In this document: positions 27,430 to 37,153 of the stretch, one piece after another
How the letters are laid out: each line of letters opens with the position of its first letter
Position numbering within the stretch: position 1 is the first letter of the stretch
Source: Rhizobium indicum
GTDB taxonomy: Bacteria; Pseudomonadota; Alphaproteobacteria; Rhizobiales; Rhizobiaceae
DNA: 64,000 nucleotides
Assembly: GCF_005862305.2 (NCBI RefSeq)
Contig: NZ_CP054021.1
Coordinates: 1,240,001 to 1,304,000, forward strand
Direction of reading: 5' to 3'
Made by a program: the position numbers and the translations under genes
Notes under the pieces: model-generated
Seen by the model: the letters and a program-made list of their open reading frames with translations, nothing else
Told to the model about the DNA's origin: nothing
Database searches by the model: none

Positions 27430-28377
27430 ATGGCAAAGTACAGAAGCGGTTTGCCGCAGCTCAAAGGCGGCACCTTCATTAGCGATGGCGGCATGGAAAC
27501 GACGATGATCTTCCAGGAAGGGATCGAGCTTCCGCATTTCGCCGCCTTCATATTGCTGTCTTCCGAAGAGGGGCGGCAGCGCATACGGAATTACTATCGC
27601 CGTTATCTCGATATTGCACGGCGGCACGGCACGGGCTTTTTGCTCGACACCGCCACCTGGCGGGCCAATCCGGACTGGGGGCAGAAGCTCGGTTATACCA
27701 GCGAAGCCCTGAAGGCGGTCAACGAGGAAGCCGTCGACCTGCTCGTCGGCTTGCGCAGCGCTTATGAGCGGCCGGAGCAGCCGATCGTCATCAGCGGCGC
27801 GATCGGCCCGCGCGGCGACGGCTACAAGGCAGGCTTCATGGATGCGGCCGAGGCGGAAGACTACCACGCCATTCAGATCGGGACTTTTGCCGGCACGGAA
27901 GCCGACATGGTGAGCGCCTTCACGCTGACCAATATCGACGAGGCGATCGGCGTGGCGCGGGCGGCACAGTCGCTCGGCATGCCCTCGGCCATCTCCTTCA
28001 CGCTGGAGACGGATGGCCGGCTGGTGACGGGCCGGAGCATTCAGGACGCCATCGAGACGACGGATGCGGCGACCGGCGGAGCGCCGGCCTATTACATGAT
28101 CAACTGTGCCCATCCCACGCATTTCGAAACAGCGCTCGATCCTGGAAGCGCCTGGGTGAAGCGCATTTCCGGCATCCGCGCCAATGCCTCGACCATGAGC
28201 CATGAGCAGTTGGACAATAGCGAAACGCTGGATGCGGGCGATCCCGAAGATCTCGGCCGCCGCTACCGCAAGCTCATCGACCGCATGCCTGCGGTGCGTG
28301 TGCTTGGCGGCTGCTGCGGCACCGACCACCGCCATGTCGCGGCGATATGCGAGGCATGCCTGCCGCAGGCGGCATGA
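27430..28377 (+). CDS. Homocysteine S-methyltransferase family protein
   Basis: The 315-aa protein has the betaine/SMM-homocysteine methyltransferase barrel: FISDGGMETTMIFQEGIELP near the N-terminus, ISGAIGPRGDGY, and zinc ligands Cys in MINCAHP and the pair in LGGCCGTDHRH. It would transfer a methyl group to homocysteine to give methionine; the methyl donor is not clear. ATG 27430 is preceded by GGAGAGG; the longer frame to 27298 crosses the regulatory spacer. Divergent from the TetR gene, which may control it. Confidence 0.88.
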   Translation: MAKYRSGLPQLKGGTFISDGGMETTMIFQEGIELPHFAAFILLSSEEGRQRIRNYYRRYLDIARRHGTGFLLDTATWRANPDWGQKLGYTSEALKAVNEEAVDLLVGLRSAYERPEQPIVISGAIGPRGDGYKAGFMDAAEAEDYHAIQIGTFAGTEADMVSAFTLTNIDEAIGVARAAQSLGMPSAISFTLETDGRLVTGRSIQDAIETTDAATGGAPAYYMINCAHPTHFETALDPGSAWVKRISGIRANASTMSHEQLDNSETLDAGDPEDLGRRYRKLIDRMPAVRVLGGCCGTDHRHVAAICEACLPQAA

Positions 28378-28401
28378 CGACCTCAGAGGGAGGAAAAGAC
28401 A

Positions 28402-28632
28402 TTGTCGATGATGGGGACGATGATGCGTGAGCACCGCTGGCACGATCTGTGGCTTGCGATCACAGGACGGCAGAGGCGCACTGAGCCTGAGGCGGCCGTG
28501 GAGGTGGCGCTACGGGATAGCGATCTCGCCTTCGGGGGCTTGCCCGGCCCGATGACCTACGGGCTCGATGCGGACCGGCGCGAGGGCCGGCCCTTCCGAC
28601 GCAGGCGGCTGCGGGAGCCGGTCGGCTTCTGA
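28402..28632 (+). CDS. Small basic hypothetical protein (76 aa)
   Basis: A frame begins at TTG 28402 or ATG 28408 behind GAGGGAGGAAAAG, 25 bp after the methyltransferase stop. The product has a Met-rich start, REHRWHDLWLAITGR, and a very basic C-terminus REGRPFRRRRLREP. The good ribosome site and close spacing argue for translation; the composition could also be chance in GC-rich DNA. No family recognised. Confidence 0.4.
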   Translation: MSMMGTMMREHRWHDLWLAITGRQRRTEPEAAVEVALRDSDLAFGGLPGPMTYGLDADRREGRPFRRRRLREPVGF

Positions 28633-28649
28633 CGAAGGGGAAGGCGGCG

Positions 28650-30101
28650 TCAGCCTTTGGCGGCGCCTTTCGTCCGTTTCGCCTTGTAGCCGGTGATCTC
28701 CTCGCCGGCGGTCGGCGAGAAGCGCAGGTTCCAGAAGGTGGCGGTGATCGAGATGATCGTGACGACGATGAAGGCGGCCGAGAAATCGCCAAGGGCCGGC
28801 GTTTCGGCACCTGACAAGGCCATGGAGCCGTGCAGAGCCAAAGCGCCGATGCAGATGCCGAGCGACAGCATCAGCTGCTGGAAGGTGGTGTAGAAGCTGG
28901 TGGCCGAGCTCATCTGCTCCTTGCTGATCTCGTCATAGGCAATGGTGTTATAGGCGGTGAACTGGAACGACAGGAAGAAGGCGCTGAGCACCAGGACGAC
29001 GAAGATCAGCGGCATCGGCCAGTCCGGCCGGAAGGCGGCACAGAGGCCATAGCCGATCGTACCGAGGATGCCGTTGAGGATGAGGCTTCTGCGGAAGCCC
29101 AGCCGGCGGAAGACAAACTTTGCCATCGGCTTCATGGCGAGAGCGCCAAGCGCGGTCGCGATGATGATCTGGCCGGCCGCGGCGGCAGACAGGCCGAAGC
29201 CGATCTGGAAGAGCAGCGGCAGGAGGAAGGGCTGCGCCCCTTGCGTGATGCGGGTCAGCGAACCGGCGATGACCGACGTGCCGAAGCTCGGCACCTTCAT
29301 CAGCGAGAAATCCATGATCGGCGACGGATGCTTGCGGGCATGCTTGAGATAGGCGATGCCGAAAAGCAGGCCGAGCGCGATCAGGAAGATCGAGAAGGCG
29401 CCCTCCCCCTCATGGCTCGACATTTCGAAACCGAAGAGCAGCGAGCCGAGCGAGATGCCCGAGAGGATGAAACCGATCGTATCGAACGGACCGCTTGCCT
29501 TGCCCTTCACCTCGTCGATGTAGATCGAGACGAAGATCATGCCGATGATGCCGATCGGCACGTTGATATAAAAAATCCAGCGCCAGTCGAGATAGGTGAC
29601 GATGAAGCCGCCGAGCGGCGGGCCGACGATCGGGCCGATCAGCGCCGGCACGAGCAGCCAGGACATGGCGCTGACCATATCCTTGCGGTCGACGCTGCGC
29701 ATCAGTACCAAGCGCCCGACCGGCATCATCATCGCGCCGCCGATGCCCTGCAGCAGCCGCGCCAGCACCAGGAAGGACAGCGTCGGCGCGAGCGCACAGA
29801 GGATGGAGCCGACGACGAAGACTGCGATGGCCGAGCGGAAAACCGTGCGGGAGCCGAAACTGTCGGCCATCCGGCCGCTCGCGGGAATGAAGATCGCAAG
29901 GCTCAGGAGATAGGAGGTCAGTGCGATCGACATGGCCGGGGCGCTGACGCCGAAATCGCGCGCCATGGTGGGCAGCGCGGTCGCAAGCACGGTCGCATCG
30001 ATGTTTTCCATCAGCATCGCACTCGCGACAATCATCGCGATCACCCGGAAATTGGGCGTGGCGCGCCGAACCATCGGCGCCTGGTAAATCTGATCCGACA
30101 T
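28650..30101 (-). CDS. MFS transporter, DHA2 family drug:H+ antiporter type
   Basis: The 483-aa protein has about 14 membrane helices. DHA2 landmarks are AMLMENIDATVLATALPTMA in helix 1, RMADSFGSRTVF after helix 2, and GPIVGPPLGGFIVTYLDWRW (motif C region) followed by IFYINVPIG. It probably exports a toxic organic compound. No HlyD partner is adjacent, unlike the EmrAB pair at 54-57 kb. The C-terminus is Lys-rich. Convergent with the methyltransferase unit. Confidence 0.88.
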   Translation of the reverse strand: MSDQIYQAPMVRRATPNFRVIAMIVASAMLMENIDATVLATALPTMARDFGVSAPAMSIALTSYLLSLAIFIPASGRMADSFGSRTVFRSAIAVFVVGSILCALAPTLSFLVLARLLQGIGGAMMMPVGRLVLMRSVDRKDMVSAMSWLLVPALIGPIVGPPLGGFIVTYLDWRWIFYINVPIGIIGMIFVSIYIDEVKGKASGPFDTIGFILSGISLGSLLFGFEMSSHEGEGAFSIFLIALGLLFGIAYLKHARKHPSPIMDFSLMKVPSFGTSVIAGSLTRITQGAQPFLLPLLFQIGFGLSAAAAGQIIIATALGALAMKPMAKFVFRRLGFRRSLILNGILGTIGYGLCAAFRPDWPMPLIFVVLVLSAFFLSFQFTAYNTIAYDEISKEQMSSATSFYTTFQQLMLSLGICIGALALHGSMALSGAETPALGDFSAAFIVVTIISITATFWNLRFSPTAGEEITGYKAKRTKGAAKG

Positions 30102-30341
30102 CGTCCGGGATCACTCGCGGTGGCGCGGCGGAGCACACAAGGCAGCAAGGCCGCGGGGGATGACATGGCGCAAAGCCAAGGGGAGACGATTTGCTATACG
30201 CCCGCGATCATGGCGGCGCTATGTCCTTTATGGCAAAGCTGCTTTGACGAGAGGTAAAGGCAGGTCACGATTCCTTGCATCGGCTCGATCTTCGTGAAGG
30301 TCCGGCTTGCGCCTGGGGCACCCCGGCCCTACCTATGAACC

Positions 30342-31844
30342 ATGACCTCCGCCCTGCAGAAAAACCGGCCCGGTGCGGCCTTTCCGTTCGACAACAGCTA
30401 TGTCGGTTTGCCGCCGCACTTCTTTGCGGCGCAAGCGCCGACCGCGGTGGCGGAGCCCTGGCTGATCAAGCTCAACGAGCCGCTCGCCGCCGAACTCGGG
30501 CTCGACGTCGAGGCTTTGCGCCGCGATGGCGCGGCGATCTTTTCCGGCAATCTCGTTCCCGAAGGGGCCGAGCCGCTGGCGATGGCCTATGCCGGTCACC
30601 AGTTCGGCGGCTTCTCGCCGCAGCTCGGTGACGGGCGGGCGATCCTGCTCGGCGAGGTGGTCGACCGCAGCGGCAAGCGCTACGACATCCAGCTGAAGGG
30701 CGCCGGACCAACGCCTTTTTCGCGCCGCGGCGATGGGCGGGCGGCAATCGGGCCGGTCTTGCGCGAATATATCATCAGCGAGGCGATGTTTGCGCTCGGC
30801 ATTCCGGCCACGCGGGCGCTGGCGGCGGTGACGACAGGCGAGCCGGTCTACCGCGAAGAGGTGCTGCCGGGTGCGGTCTTCACCCGCGTCGCGGCCAGCC
30901 ATATCCGCGTCGGCACCTTCCAGTATTTCGCGGCCAGGGGCGACACCGACGGCGTGCGGGCACTGGCCGATTATGTGATCGACCGGCATTATCCCGCGCT
31001 GAAAGAGGCCGAGAACCCGTATCTCGCACTGTTCGAAGCGGTCTGCGAACCCCAGGCGGCGCTGATTGCCCGCTGGCTGCATGTCGGCTTCATCCATGGC
31101 GTGATGAACACGGACAATATGACCGTCTCCGGCGAGACGATCGACTTCGGCCCCTGCGCCTTCATGGATACCTATGATCCGGCGACCGTCTTTTCGTCGA
31201 TCGACCAGCACGGCCGTTACGCCTATGCCAACCAGCCCGGCATCGGCCAATGGAACCTCGCAAGGCTCGGCGAAACGCTGCTGCCGCTGATCGACGCCGA
31301 ACCCGACAGCGCGGTCGACAAGGCCAATGTCGTTATAAAGAGTTACGGCGAACGGTTTCAGGCGCATTGGCTGGCCGGCATGCTCGAAAAGATCGGCCTT
31401 GCCGGCGAAGAGGACGGCGATCTCGATCTGGTGCAGGCGCTGCTGTCGCTGATGCAGGCGCAGGGTGCCGATTTCACCCTGACCTTCCGGCGGCTGTCGG
31501 ATCTTGCCGGCGATGGCGCCGCAGAGCCTGAATTTGCGGCGAGTTTCCGCGAGCCGGAAGCCTGCGGCGCGTGGCTTACGCAGTGGCGCGAGCGGCTCTC
31601 ACGCGATCCGCAGACGGCCAGTGAGCGCGCCATTGCCATGCGCCGCGTCAATCCGGCCTTCATTCCGCGCAATCACCGCGTCGAACAGGCGATCGAGGCC
31701 GCCGTCGAGAATGGCGATTTCTCGCTGTTCGAGGCGCTGCTGAGCGTGCTTTCGAAACCCTATGACGACCAGCCGGGCTTTGCCGCCTATAGGGAACCGC
31801 CGAAGCCCAGCGAACGGGTGCTTGCGACCTTCTGCGGAACGTGA
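30342..31844 (+). CDS. selO: Protein adenylyltransferase SelO (YdiU/UPF0061)
   Basis: The pseudokinase-fold enzyme transfers AMP to Ser/Thr/Tyr of proteins in redox stress. The 500-aa sequence shows the family motifs YAGHQFGGFSPQLGDGRA, QLKGAGPTPFSRRGDGRA, GFIHGVMNTDNM and DFGPCAFMD. It ends in TFCGT, with a C-terminal Cys where animal SelO has selenocysteine. Length is typical. No strong ribosome site precedes ATG 30342. Followed after 155 bp by an ABC exporter on the same strand. Confidence 0.92.
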   Translation: MTSALQKNRPGAAFPFDNSYVGLPPHFFAAQAPTAVAEPWLIKLNEPLAAELGLDVEALRRDGAAIFSGNLVPEGAEPLAMAYAGHQFGGFSPQLGDGRAILLGEVVDRSGKRYDIQLKGAGPTPFSRRGDGRAAIGPVLREYIISEAMFALGIPATRALAAVTTGEPVYREEVLPGAVFTRVAASHIRVGTFQYFAARGDTDGVRALADYVIDRHYPALKEAENPYLALFEAVCEPQAALIARWLHVGFIHGVMNTDNMTVSGETIDFGPCAFMDTYDPATVFSSIDQHGRYAYANQPGIGQWNLARLGETLLPLIDAEPDSAVDKANVVIKSYGERFQAHWLAGMLEKIGLAGEEDGDLDLVQALLSLMQAQGADFTLTFRRLSDLAGDGAAEPEFAASFREPEACGAWLTQWRERLSRDPQTASERAIAMRRVNPAFIPRNHRVEQAIEAAVENGDFSLFEALLSVLSKPYDDQPGFAAYREPPKPSERVLATFCGT

Positions 31845-31999
31845 CAGGCGCTTTGAGCGTTTTCGCTGCGGCAGTTGCGCCACAGCGATCCGCTTCCATC
31901 CGCCCTGCGGCGAATAGGGCTGTCCTTGCAGGATCGCCGCCGCTACAGCGTTCTTGACGAGGAGCGGCGCCTCCTTCTGCATTTCCCGTGGGGCCGTCC

Positions 32000-33718
32000 A
32001 TGCTGCTCAGATTCTTTCGCTACTACACTCCCTACAAGCAATTGTTCTTTCTCGATTTCGGCTGCGCGGTCGTTGCCGGGCTGCTCGAGCTCGGCTTTCC
32101 CATCGCCGTCAAGCTCTTCGTCGACACCCTGCTGCCGCAGAGGGACTGGTGGCTGATTGCGGCGACGGCCGGGCTGCTGCTGGTCATCTACCTGTTCAAC
32201 ACGGCGCTGATGGCGGTGGTCAATTATTGGGGCCATGCGCTCGGAATCGGCATCGAGACCGATATGCGCCGGCAAGCATTCGACCATATCCAGAAGCTGT
32301 CCTTCCGCTATTTCGACAACAACAAGACCGGCCACCTGATCACCCATGTGACCAAGGATCTCGAAGAAGTCGGCGAAGTCGCCCATCACGGTCCCGAAGA
32401 CCTTTTCATCGCGATCATGACCTTCATCGGCGCCTTCATCCTGATGTTTACCGTGCACTGGAAGCTGGCGCTGCTGACAACGGCCATCGTGCCGTTCATG
32501 ACCTGGCTGGTCAGCCGCTATGGCGCCAAGATGACGCTCAACTGGCGAGACCTGTTCCGGCAGGTCGGCGAGTTCAATACACGCGTGCATGAGAGCGTCG
32601 GCGGCATCCGCGTCGTCAAGGCTTTCGCCAACGAGGATCACGAACGCGATCTGTTTGCCCGCAACAACGAGGGCTACAGGGCGACCAAACTCAACGCCTA
32701 TGCCTATATGACCGCCAGCATCACGCTCAGCTATTTCAGCACGCGCTTCGTGCAGCTGGTGGTCATGATATCAGGAACCTGGTTCGTGATATCGGGCGAA
32801 CTCAGCTATGGCGGCTTCGTCGGCTTCCTGCTGCTCGTCAACGTGTTCTTCCGGCCGATCGACAAGATCACCTCGGTGCTGGAGAGTTATCCGAAGGGCA
32901 TCGCCGGCTTCAAGCGCTTCACGCAGCTGATCGACACCGCTCCCGATATCGCCGACCGGCCGAATGCGATCAGCGTCGACCACCTTGCCGGCAACATCGT
33001 CTATAGCAATGTGAGCTTCGGCTATACCGGTGATGGCAAGGTGCTCGATGGGCTCGATCTTTCGATCGCGGCCGGCGAGACGATCGCCTTCGTCGGCCCG
33101 TCCGGCGCCGGCAAGACGACGATCTGCTCGCTGCTGCCGCGCTTTTACGAGGTGGATTCCGGCTCGATCCTGATCGACGGCATCGACATCCGCGACATGA
33201 CGCAGAAGTCGCTGCGTTCGCAGATCGGCATCGTCGCTCAGGACGTATTCCTGTTCGGCGGCACCATCCGCGACAATATCGCCTATGGCCGGCTCGGCGC
33301 CGACGACGAGGCGATTATCGACGCATTGCGGCGCGCCGCCCTCGATGAATACGTGCTGTCCCTGCCGAACGGGCTCGACACCGTCGTCGGCGAACGCGGC
33401 GTCAAGCTTTCCGGCGGGCAGAAGCAGCGCCTGGCGATCGCCCGCATCTTCCTGAAAAATCCACCGATCCTCATCCTCGACGAAGCCACGTCGGCGCTTG
33501 ATTCGGCGACCGAATATGCCATCCAGCAGTCGCTGTCGGCACTGTCCAAGGGACGCACCACGCTGGTCGTCGCCCATCGGCTCGCCACCATCCGCAATGC
33601 CGACCGCATCGTCGTGGTGGGAACATCGGGCATCGTCGAACAGGGCACGCACAGCCAACTGCTGGCGCGCGAAGGCGGCTATGCCAGGCTACATCAAGCC
33701 CAGTTCGGTGCATCCTGA
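32000..33718 (+). CDS. ABC exporter half-transporter (MsbA/multidrug type)
   Basis: The 572-aa protein fuses a six-helix membrane domain (about residues 15-310) to an ATPase domain. Walker A is GPSGAGKTT, the signature LSGGQKQR, Walker B ILILDEATSALD and the H-loop VVAHRLATI. It should work as a homodimer exporting lipids, peptides or drugs. ATG 32000 is preferred; an in-frame GTG lies at 31988. Its short N-terminus (MLLRFFRYYTPYKQ) is a common subfamily form. The substrate cannot be told. Confidence 0.9.
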   Translation: MLLRFFRYYTPYKQLFFLDFGCAVVAGLLELGFPIAVKLFVDTLLPQRDWWLIAATAGLLLVIYLFNTALMAVVNYWGHALGIGIETDMRRQAFDHIQKLSFRYFDNNKTGHLITHVTKDLEEVGEVAHHGPEDLFIAIMTFIGAFILMFTVHWKLALLTTAIVPFMTWLVSRYGAKMTLNWRDLFRQVGEFNTRVHESVGGIRVVKAFANEDHERDLFARNNEGYRATKLNAYAYMTASITLSYFSTRFVQLVVMISGTWFVISGELSYGGFVGFLLLVNVFFRPIDKITSVLESYPKGIAGFKRFTQLIDTAPDIADRPNAISVDHLAGNIVYSNVSFGYTGDGKVLDGLDLSIAAGETIAFVGPSGAGKTTICSLLPRFYEVDSGSILIDGIDIRDMTQKSLRSQIGIVAQDVFLFGGTIRDNIAYGRLGADDEAIIDALRRAALDEYVLSLPNGLDTVVGERGVKLSGGQKQRLAIARIFLKNPPILILDEATSALDSATEYAIQQSLSALSKGRTTLVVAHRLATIRNADRIVVVGTSGIVEQGTHSQLLAREGGYARLHQAQFGAS

Positions 33719-33721
33719 CCG

Positions 33722-33826
33722 ACTGCATAATTCCCTAAATCGGAATCGATTTAAGGATGAAATTATGCAGCATTCAAAGTGTTACAGCGTCCTTTGCGCG
33801 TCTTAAACGACGCGCGGCGCTGTAAC
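33722..33826. repeat. Intergenic repeat, family C (longest copy)
   Basis: A first palindrome with arms CTGCATAATT / AATTATGCAG is followed by TTACAGCGTCCTTTGCGCGT and the GC hairpin arm ACGCGCGGCGCTGTAA. This copy appears complete; 13881-13941, 47121-47197 and 48678-48722 are shorter relatives. Confidence 0.75.
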
Positions 33827-33877
33827 CCCTGCGGCAATTGTGGCCGTTGAAAGGCATCTCCTTCGCGCTATCTGGCT

Positions 33878-33902
33878 GATCGGCGGGGCTTTTCCGCCGA
33901 TC
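33878..33902. terminator. Stem-loop between the ABC exporter and gcd
   Basis: GATCGGCGG (33878-33886) pairs with CCGCCGATC (33894-33902) with loop GGCTTTT. No T-run follows the stem, so termination is uncertain; it lies 36 bp before gcd. Confidence 0.4.
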
Positions 33903-33937
33903 CTTCACCCCGGCTAACCTCAGCGGGAGACAGCCTT

Positions 33938-36277
33938 ATGGCGATCATCGTCACCTCCATCTTCTTCATCATCATCGGGCTCACTCTCGGCGGCGGCGGG
34001 CTCTGGCTCGTTACGCTCGGCGGCAGCGTCTTCTATCTGTTCGCCGGGCTGATGTTCCTGATTACCGCCGGGCTGCTGCTGATGCGCAAGGCGGTGGCGC
34101 TCTGGGTCTATGCGGTGCTGGTCGTCGCAGCACTTGCCTGGGCGATCTGGGAGGTCGGCTTCGACTGGTGGCAGCTCGGCCCGCGCGGCGGCATGATCAT
34201 CCTGCTCGGGCTCTGGCTGCTGACGCCATGGATCCGCCGGCCGCTCGGCCTGCGCAGCCCGACGGGCATCACCTACGCCGCGAACCCCTGGCCGCTCGCC
34301 GTGCCTGTCATCCTCGCCATCCTCGTCGCCCTTTATTCGATGACGACTGACCCGCATGATCTTGCCGGCGAGCTGCCTAAGGATGCGGTCGCCGCCAATC
34401 CCGCCTTTGGCGGCAGCGTGCCGAATGGCGAATGGCATCAGTATGGCCGCACACCCTTCGGCCAGCGCTATTCGCCACTCGACCAGATCACCGCCGAGAA
34501 CGTCTCCACCCTCAAGGAAGCGTGGCGATACCAGACCGGCGACGTCAAGCGGCCGGACGATGTCGGCGAGACGACCTATCAGGTGACGCCGCTCAAGGTG
34601 AAGGACACGCTCTATCTCTGCACGCCGCATAACTGGGCGATCGCGCTCGACGCCAAGACCGGCAAGGAGAAATGGAAATACGACGCCAACTCCGGCATGA
34701 ACCCCGACCGGCAGCATCAGACCTGCCGCGGCGTCACCTATTATGCCGATCCTGCCGTTGCCGCCGGCCAGCCCTGCGCCGAGCGCGTCTACCTGCCGAC
34801 CTCCGACGCCCGGCTGATCGCGCTCGATGCTGCGGACGGGAAGGTCTGCACCAGCTTTGCCGACCAGGGCGTGCTGCATCTCGAAGCCGGCATGCGCTAT
34901 AATCCGGCCGGCTATTATTATTCCACTTCGCCGCCGGTCGCGGTGGCGGGCAAGATCATCGTCGGCGGGGCGGTGAACGACAATTATTCGACTGAGGAAC
35001 AATCCGGCGTCATCCGCGCCTTCGACATCAACACCGGCGCCCTGGTCTGGAACTGGGATTCCGGCAATCCCGACGTGACGACGCCGATCTCCGAGGGCCA
35101 GACCTATACGACCAACTCGCCGAACAGCTGGTCGGTCTTCAGCGTCGACGAGGCGCTCGGCATGGTCTACATCCCGCTCGGCAATCAGGTGCCCGACCAG
35201 CTCGGCATCGGCCGCAGCGACAATGTCGAGAAATTCTCCTCTTCGATCGTCGCGCTCGATATCGCCACCGGCCAGCTGCGCTGGGTGCGCCAGACGGTGC
35301 ATCACGATCTCTGGGACATGGACGTGCCGGCCCAGCCGGCGCTGATCGACCTGACGAAGCAGGACGGCACCGTGGTTCCGGCCCTGGTCGGCCCGACCAA
35401 GCAGGGCGATATCTATGTGCTCGACCGGCGCAGCGGCGAGCCGATCATACCGGTCAAGGAAATCCCGGCGCCAGGCGGCGCGGTCTCGGGCGATCATACC
35501 TCGCCGACACAGCCGATCTCGGACCTCACCTTCTCGCCGGAGCCTCTCCAAGAAAAGGACATGTGGGGCGTGTCGCTATTCGATCAGATGGCCTGCCGCA
35601 TCGACTTCCACCGCTACCACTATGAGGGCCGCTATACGCCGCCTTCGCTTAAAGGCACGATCGTCTATCCCGGCAATTTCGGCACCTTCAACTGGGGCTC
35701 GGTGGCGGTCGATCCGGAGCGGCAGATTATGTTCGGCATGCCGACCTATCTCGCCTTCACCTCGCGTCTGGTGCCGTCCGCCGATATTCCGCCGAGAGGC
35801 CAGGACGAGAAGGGCAGCGAACAGGGGCTGAACCGCAATGACGGCGCGCCCTACGGCGTCTTCATGGGTCCCTTCCTCGGGCTGCTCAAAATCCCCTGCC
35901 AGGCGCCGCCCTGGGGCTATGTCGCCGGCGTCGACCTGCGTACCGGCAAGATCGCCTATATGCACAAGAACGGCACCGTGCGCGACATGACGCCATTGCC
36001 CCTGTCCTTCAAGGTCGGCGTGCCCGGCATCGGCGGGCCGATGCTGACCAAGGGCGGCGTCGCCTTCCTCGGCGCCGCGGTCGACAACTACCTGCGCGCC
36101 TATGACGTGACGAATGGCCAAGAGCTCTGGCAGGCGCGGCTTCCCGCCGGCGGCCAGGCGACGCCGATGACCTATACGACCGATGATAACAAGCAATATG
36201 TTGTCATGGTCGCCGGCGGCCACGGCTCGGTCGGCACCAAGCCCGGCGATTATGTGATCGCCTATACGTTGCCGTGA
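33938..36277 (+). CDS. gcd: Membrane-bound PQQ-dependent glucose dehydrogenase
   Basis: The 779-aa quinoprotein oxidises glucose to gluconolactone in the periplasm and passes electrons to ubiquinone. Five N-terminal helices (residues 1-130) anchor it. The beta-propeller begins at WHQYGRTPFGQRYSPLDQI and includes TCRGVTYY, VHHDLWDMDVPAQPAL, RMACRIDF-type and GGVAFLGAAVDNYLRAYD segments typical of Gcd; related quinate dehydrogenases cannot be fully excluded. No PQQ biosynthesis gene is in the window. GCGGGAGAC precedes the start. Confidence 0.92.
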   Translation: MAIIVTSIFFIIIGLTLGGGGLWLVTLGGSVFYLFAGLMFLITAGLLLMRKAVALWVYAVLVVAALAWAIWEVGFDWWQLGPRGGMIILLGLWLLTPWIRRPLGLRSPTGITYAANPWPLAVPVILAILVALYSMTTDPHDLAGELPKDAVAANPAFGGSVPNGEWHQYGRTPFGQRYSPLDQITAENVSTLKEAWRYQTGDVKRPDDVGETTYQVTPLKVKDTLYLCTPHNWAIALDAKTGKEKWKYDANSGMNPDRQHQTCRGVTYYADPAVAAGQPCAERVYLPTSDARLIALDAADGKVCTSFADQGVLHLEAGMRYNPAGYYYSTSPPVAVAGKIIVGGAVNDNYSTEEQSGVIRAFDINTGALVWNWDSGNPDVTTPISEGQTYTTNSPNSWSVFSVDEALGMVYIPLGNQVPDQLGIGRSDNVEKFSSSIVALDIATGQLRWVRQTVHHDLWDMDVPAQPALIDLTKQDGTVVPALVGPTKQGDIYVLDRRSGEPIIPVKEIPAPGGAVSGDHTSPTQPISDLTFSPEPLQEKDMWGVSLFDQMACRIDFHRYHYEGRYTPPSLKGTIVYPGNFGTFNWGSVAVDPERQIMFGMPTYLAFTSRLVPSADIPPRGQDEKGSEQGLNRNDGAPYGVFMGPFLGLLKIPCQAPPWGYVAGVDLRTGKIAYMHKNGTVRDMTPLPLSFKVGVPGIGGPMLTKGGVAFLGAAVDNYLRAYDVTNGQELWQARLPAGGQATPMTYTTDDNKQYVVMVAGGHGSVGTKPGDYVIAYTLP

Positions 36278-36348
36278 CGCAAAGCTTCCCGCAAGCTCTG
36301 CGCAGGTTTACCGCTTCATTTTCTCCCCGGTTTTCGGGGAGAGTTTTT

Positions 36349-36813
36349 ATGGAAATCTCTAGCAATATTCGCAACTATTACGGCATCGGCGGCCTTTTCG
36401 ATCAGCCGGCCAAATCCAAGAATCAGCAGACGGCGGACTTCACCAAAACGGCGCCCAGTGCCGCGCCCGGTCTCGAACCCAGCAGCACGCCGCCTTCGAT
36501 CGCCAATACGATCTGGGCTCTTCAAAGCAGTGAAGGCCCTTTTATCAACCCGCCTTCCGACGAAGAAGTGGCGGCGAGTGCTGCGCATGATTCCCTGGTC
36601 GACGAATTCTCCAAATGGGGCAACATGACGCCGGCGGAATATATCCGGGCGCGTTATCTCGAGCAGCACGATCTGACCGAGGCCGACCTGGCCGCCATGC
36701 CGGCCGACCAGCGCGCCGCAATCGAGAAGGAAGTCGCCGACCAGATCAAGCGCGAGATGGCCGGCATCGAGGATGACGGCACCGAGACAGCGGACGACGT
36801 TCCGGCTGCTTGA
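36349..36813 (+). CDS. Hypothetical protein (154 aa)
   Basis: ATG 36349 follows GGGGAGAG, and this start avoids the upstream overlap with gcd. The product is soluble, Ser/Pro/Ala-rich in its first 60 residues (low complexity), then helical with WGNMTPAEYIRARYLEQHDL and an acidic tail. The ending IKREMAGIEDD suggests a coiled helix. It resembles short Rhizobiaceae proteins of unknown function. Downstream is a family D repeat. Confidence 0.65.
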   Translation: MEISSNIRNYYGIGGLFDQPAKSKNQQTADFTKTAPSAAPGLEPSSTPPSIANTIWALQSSEGPFINPPSDEEVAASAAHDSLVDEFSKWGNMTPAEYIRARYLEQHDLTEADLAAMPADQRAAIEKEVADQIKREMAGIEDDGTETADDVPAA

Positions 36814-36898
36814 GCGCTGGAAAATCTGCGCGTTTTCGAACTGCAGTGCTTTTCGGGCTCCGTCCACGGCTGTCGGTTGGCGCCGATGGCTGCCCGTC

Positions 36899-37026
36899 AC
36901 CCTAACCCTCTCCCCGTTCTGACGGGGAGAGGGGACGTGCCCTGCGAGAGGTTGGTGGACCGAGAGGGTGCGGCATATCACCTTCTCCCGGCAAGCGGGG
37001 AGAAGGTGGCGGCAGCCGGATGAGGG
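36899..37026. repeat. Intergenic repeat, family D (double copy)
   Basis: ACCCTCTCCCC...GGGGAGAGGG is followed by CCTTCTCCCGGCAAGCGGGG...GGATGAGGGG. Two stem-loops lie in the 340-bp gap 36814-37153. A fragment of family B (TTTTTACGTAACTCCTGGGA near 37100-37119) follows. Nothing else is seen in this gap. Confidence 0.7.
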
Positions 37027-37153
37027 GCTGGTCTCGCCGAACTCCACGGCGGGTATCGCGTGACAGTGAACTCCTGCTCGTGCATCAAACAGATGCTCTA
37101 TCTCTTTGTTTTTACGTAACTCCTGGGAACCATGCTTCTGTATCTTTCATGAT

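Noticed and set aside
28830..30257. A 475-codon open frame antisense to the MFS gene
   Set aside because: Its charge-rich composition (Asp, Arg, Glu, His) is typical of reverse translation of a GC-rich membrane protein.
33920..35551. A 543-codon open frame antisense to gcd
   Set aside because: Its translation is Arg/Asp/Gly-rich shadow sequence produced by codon bias of gcd; no ribosome site or family match.
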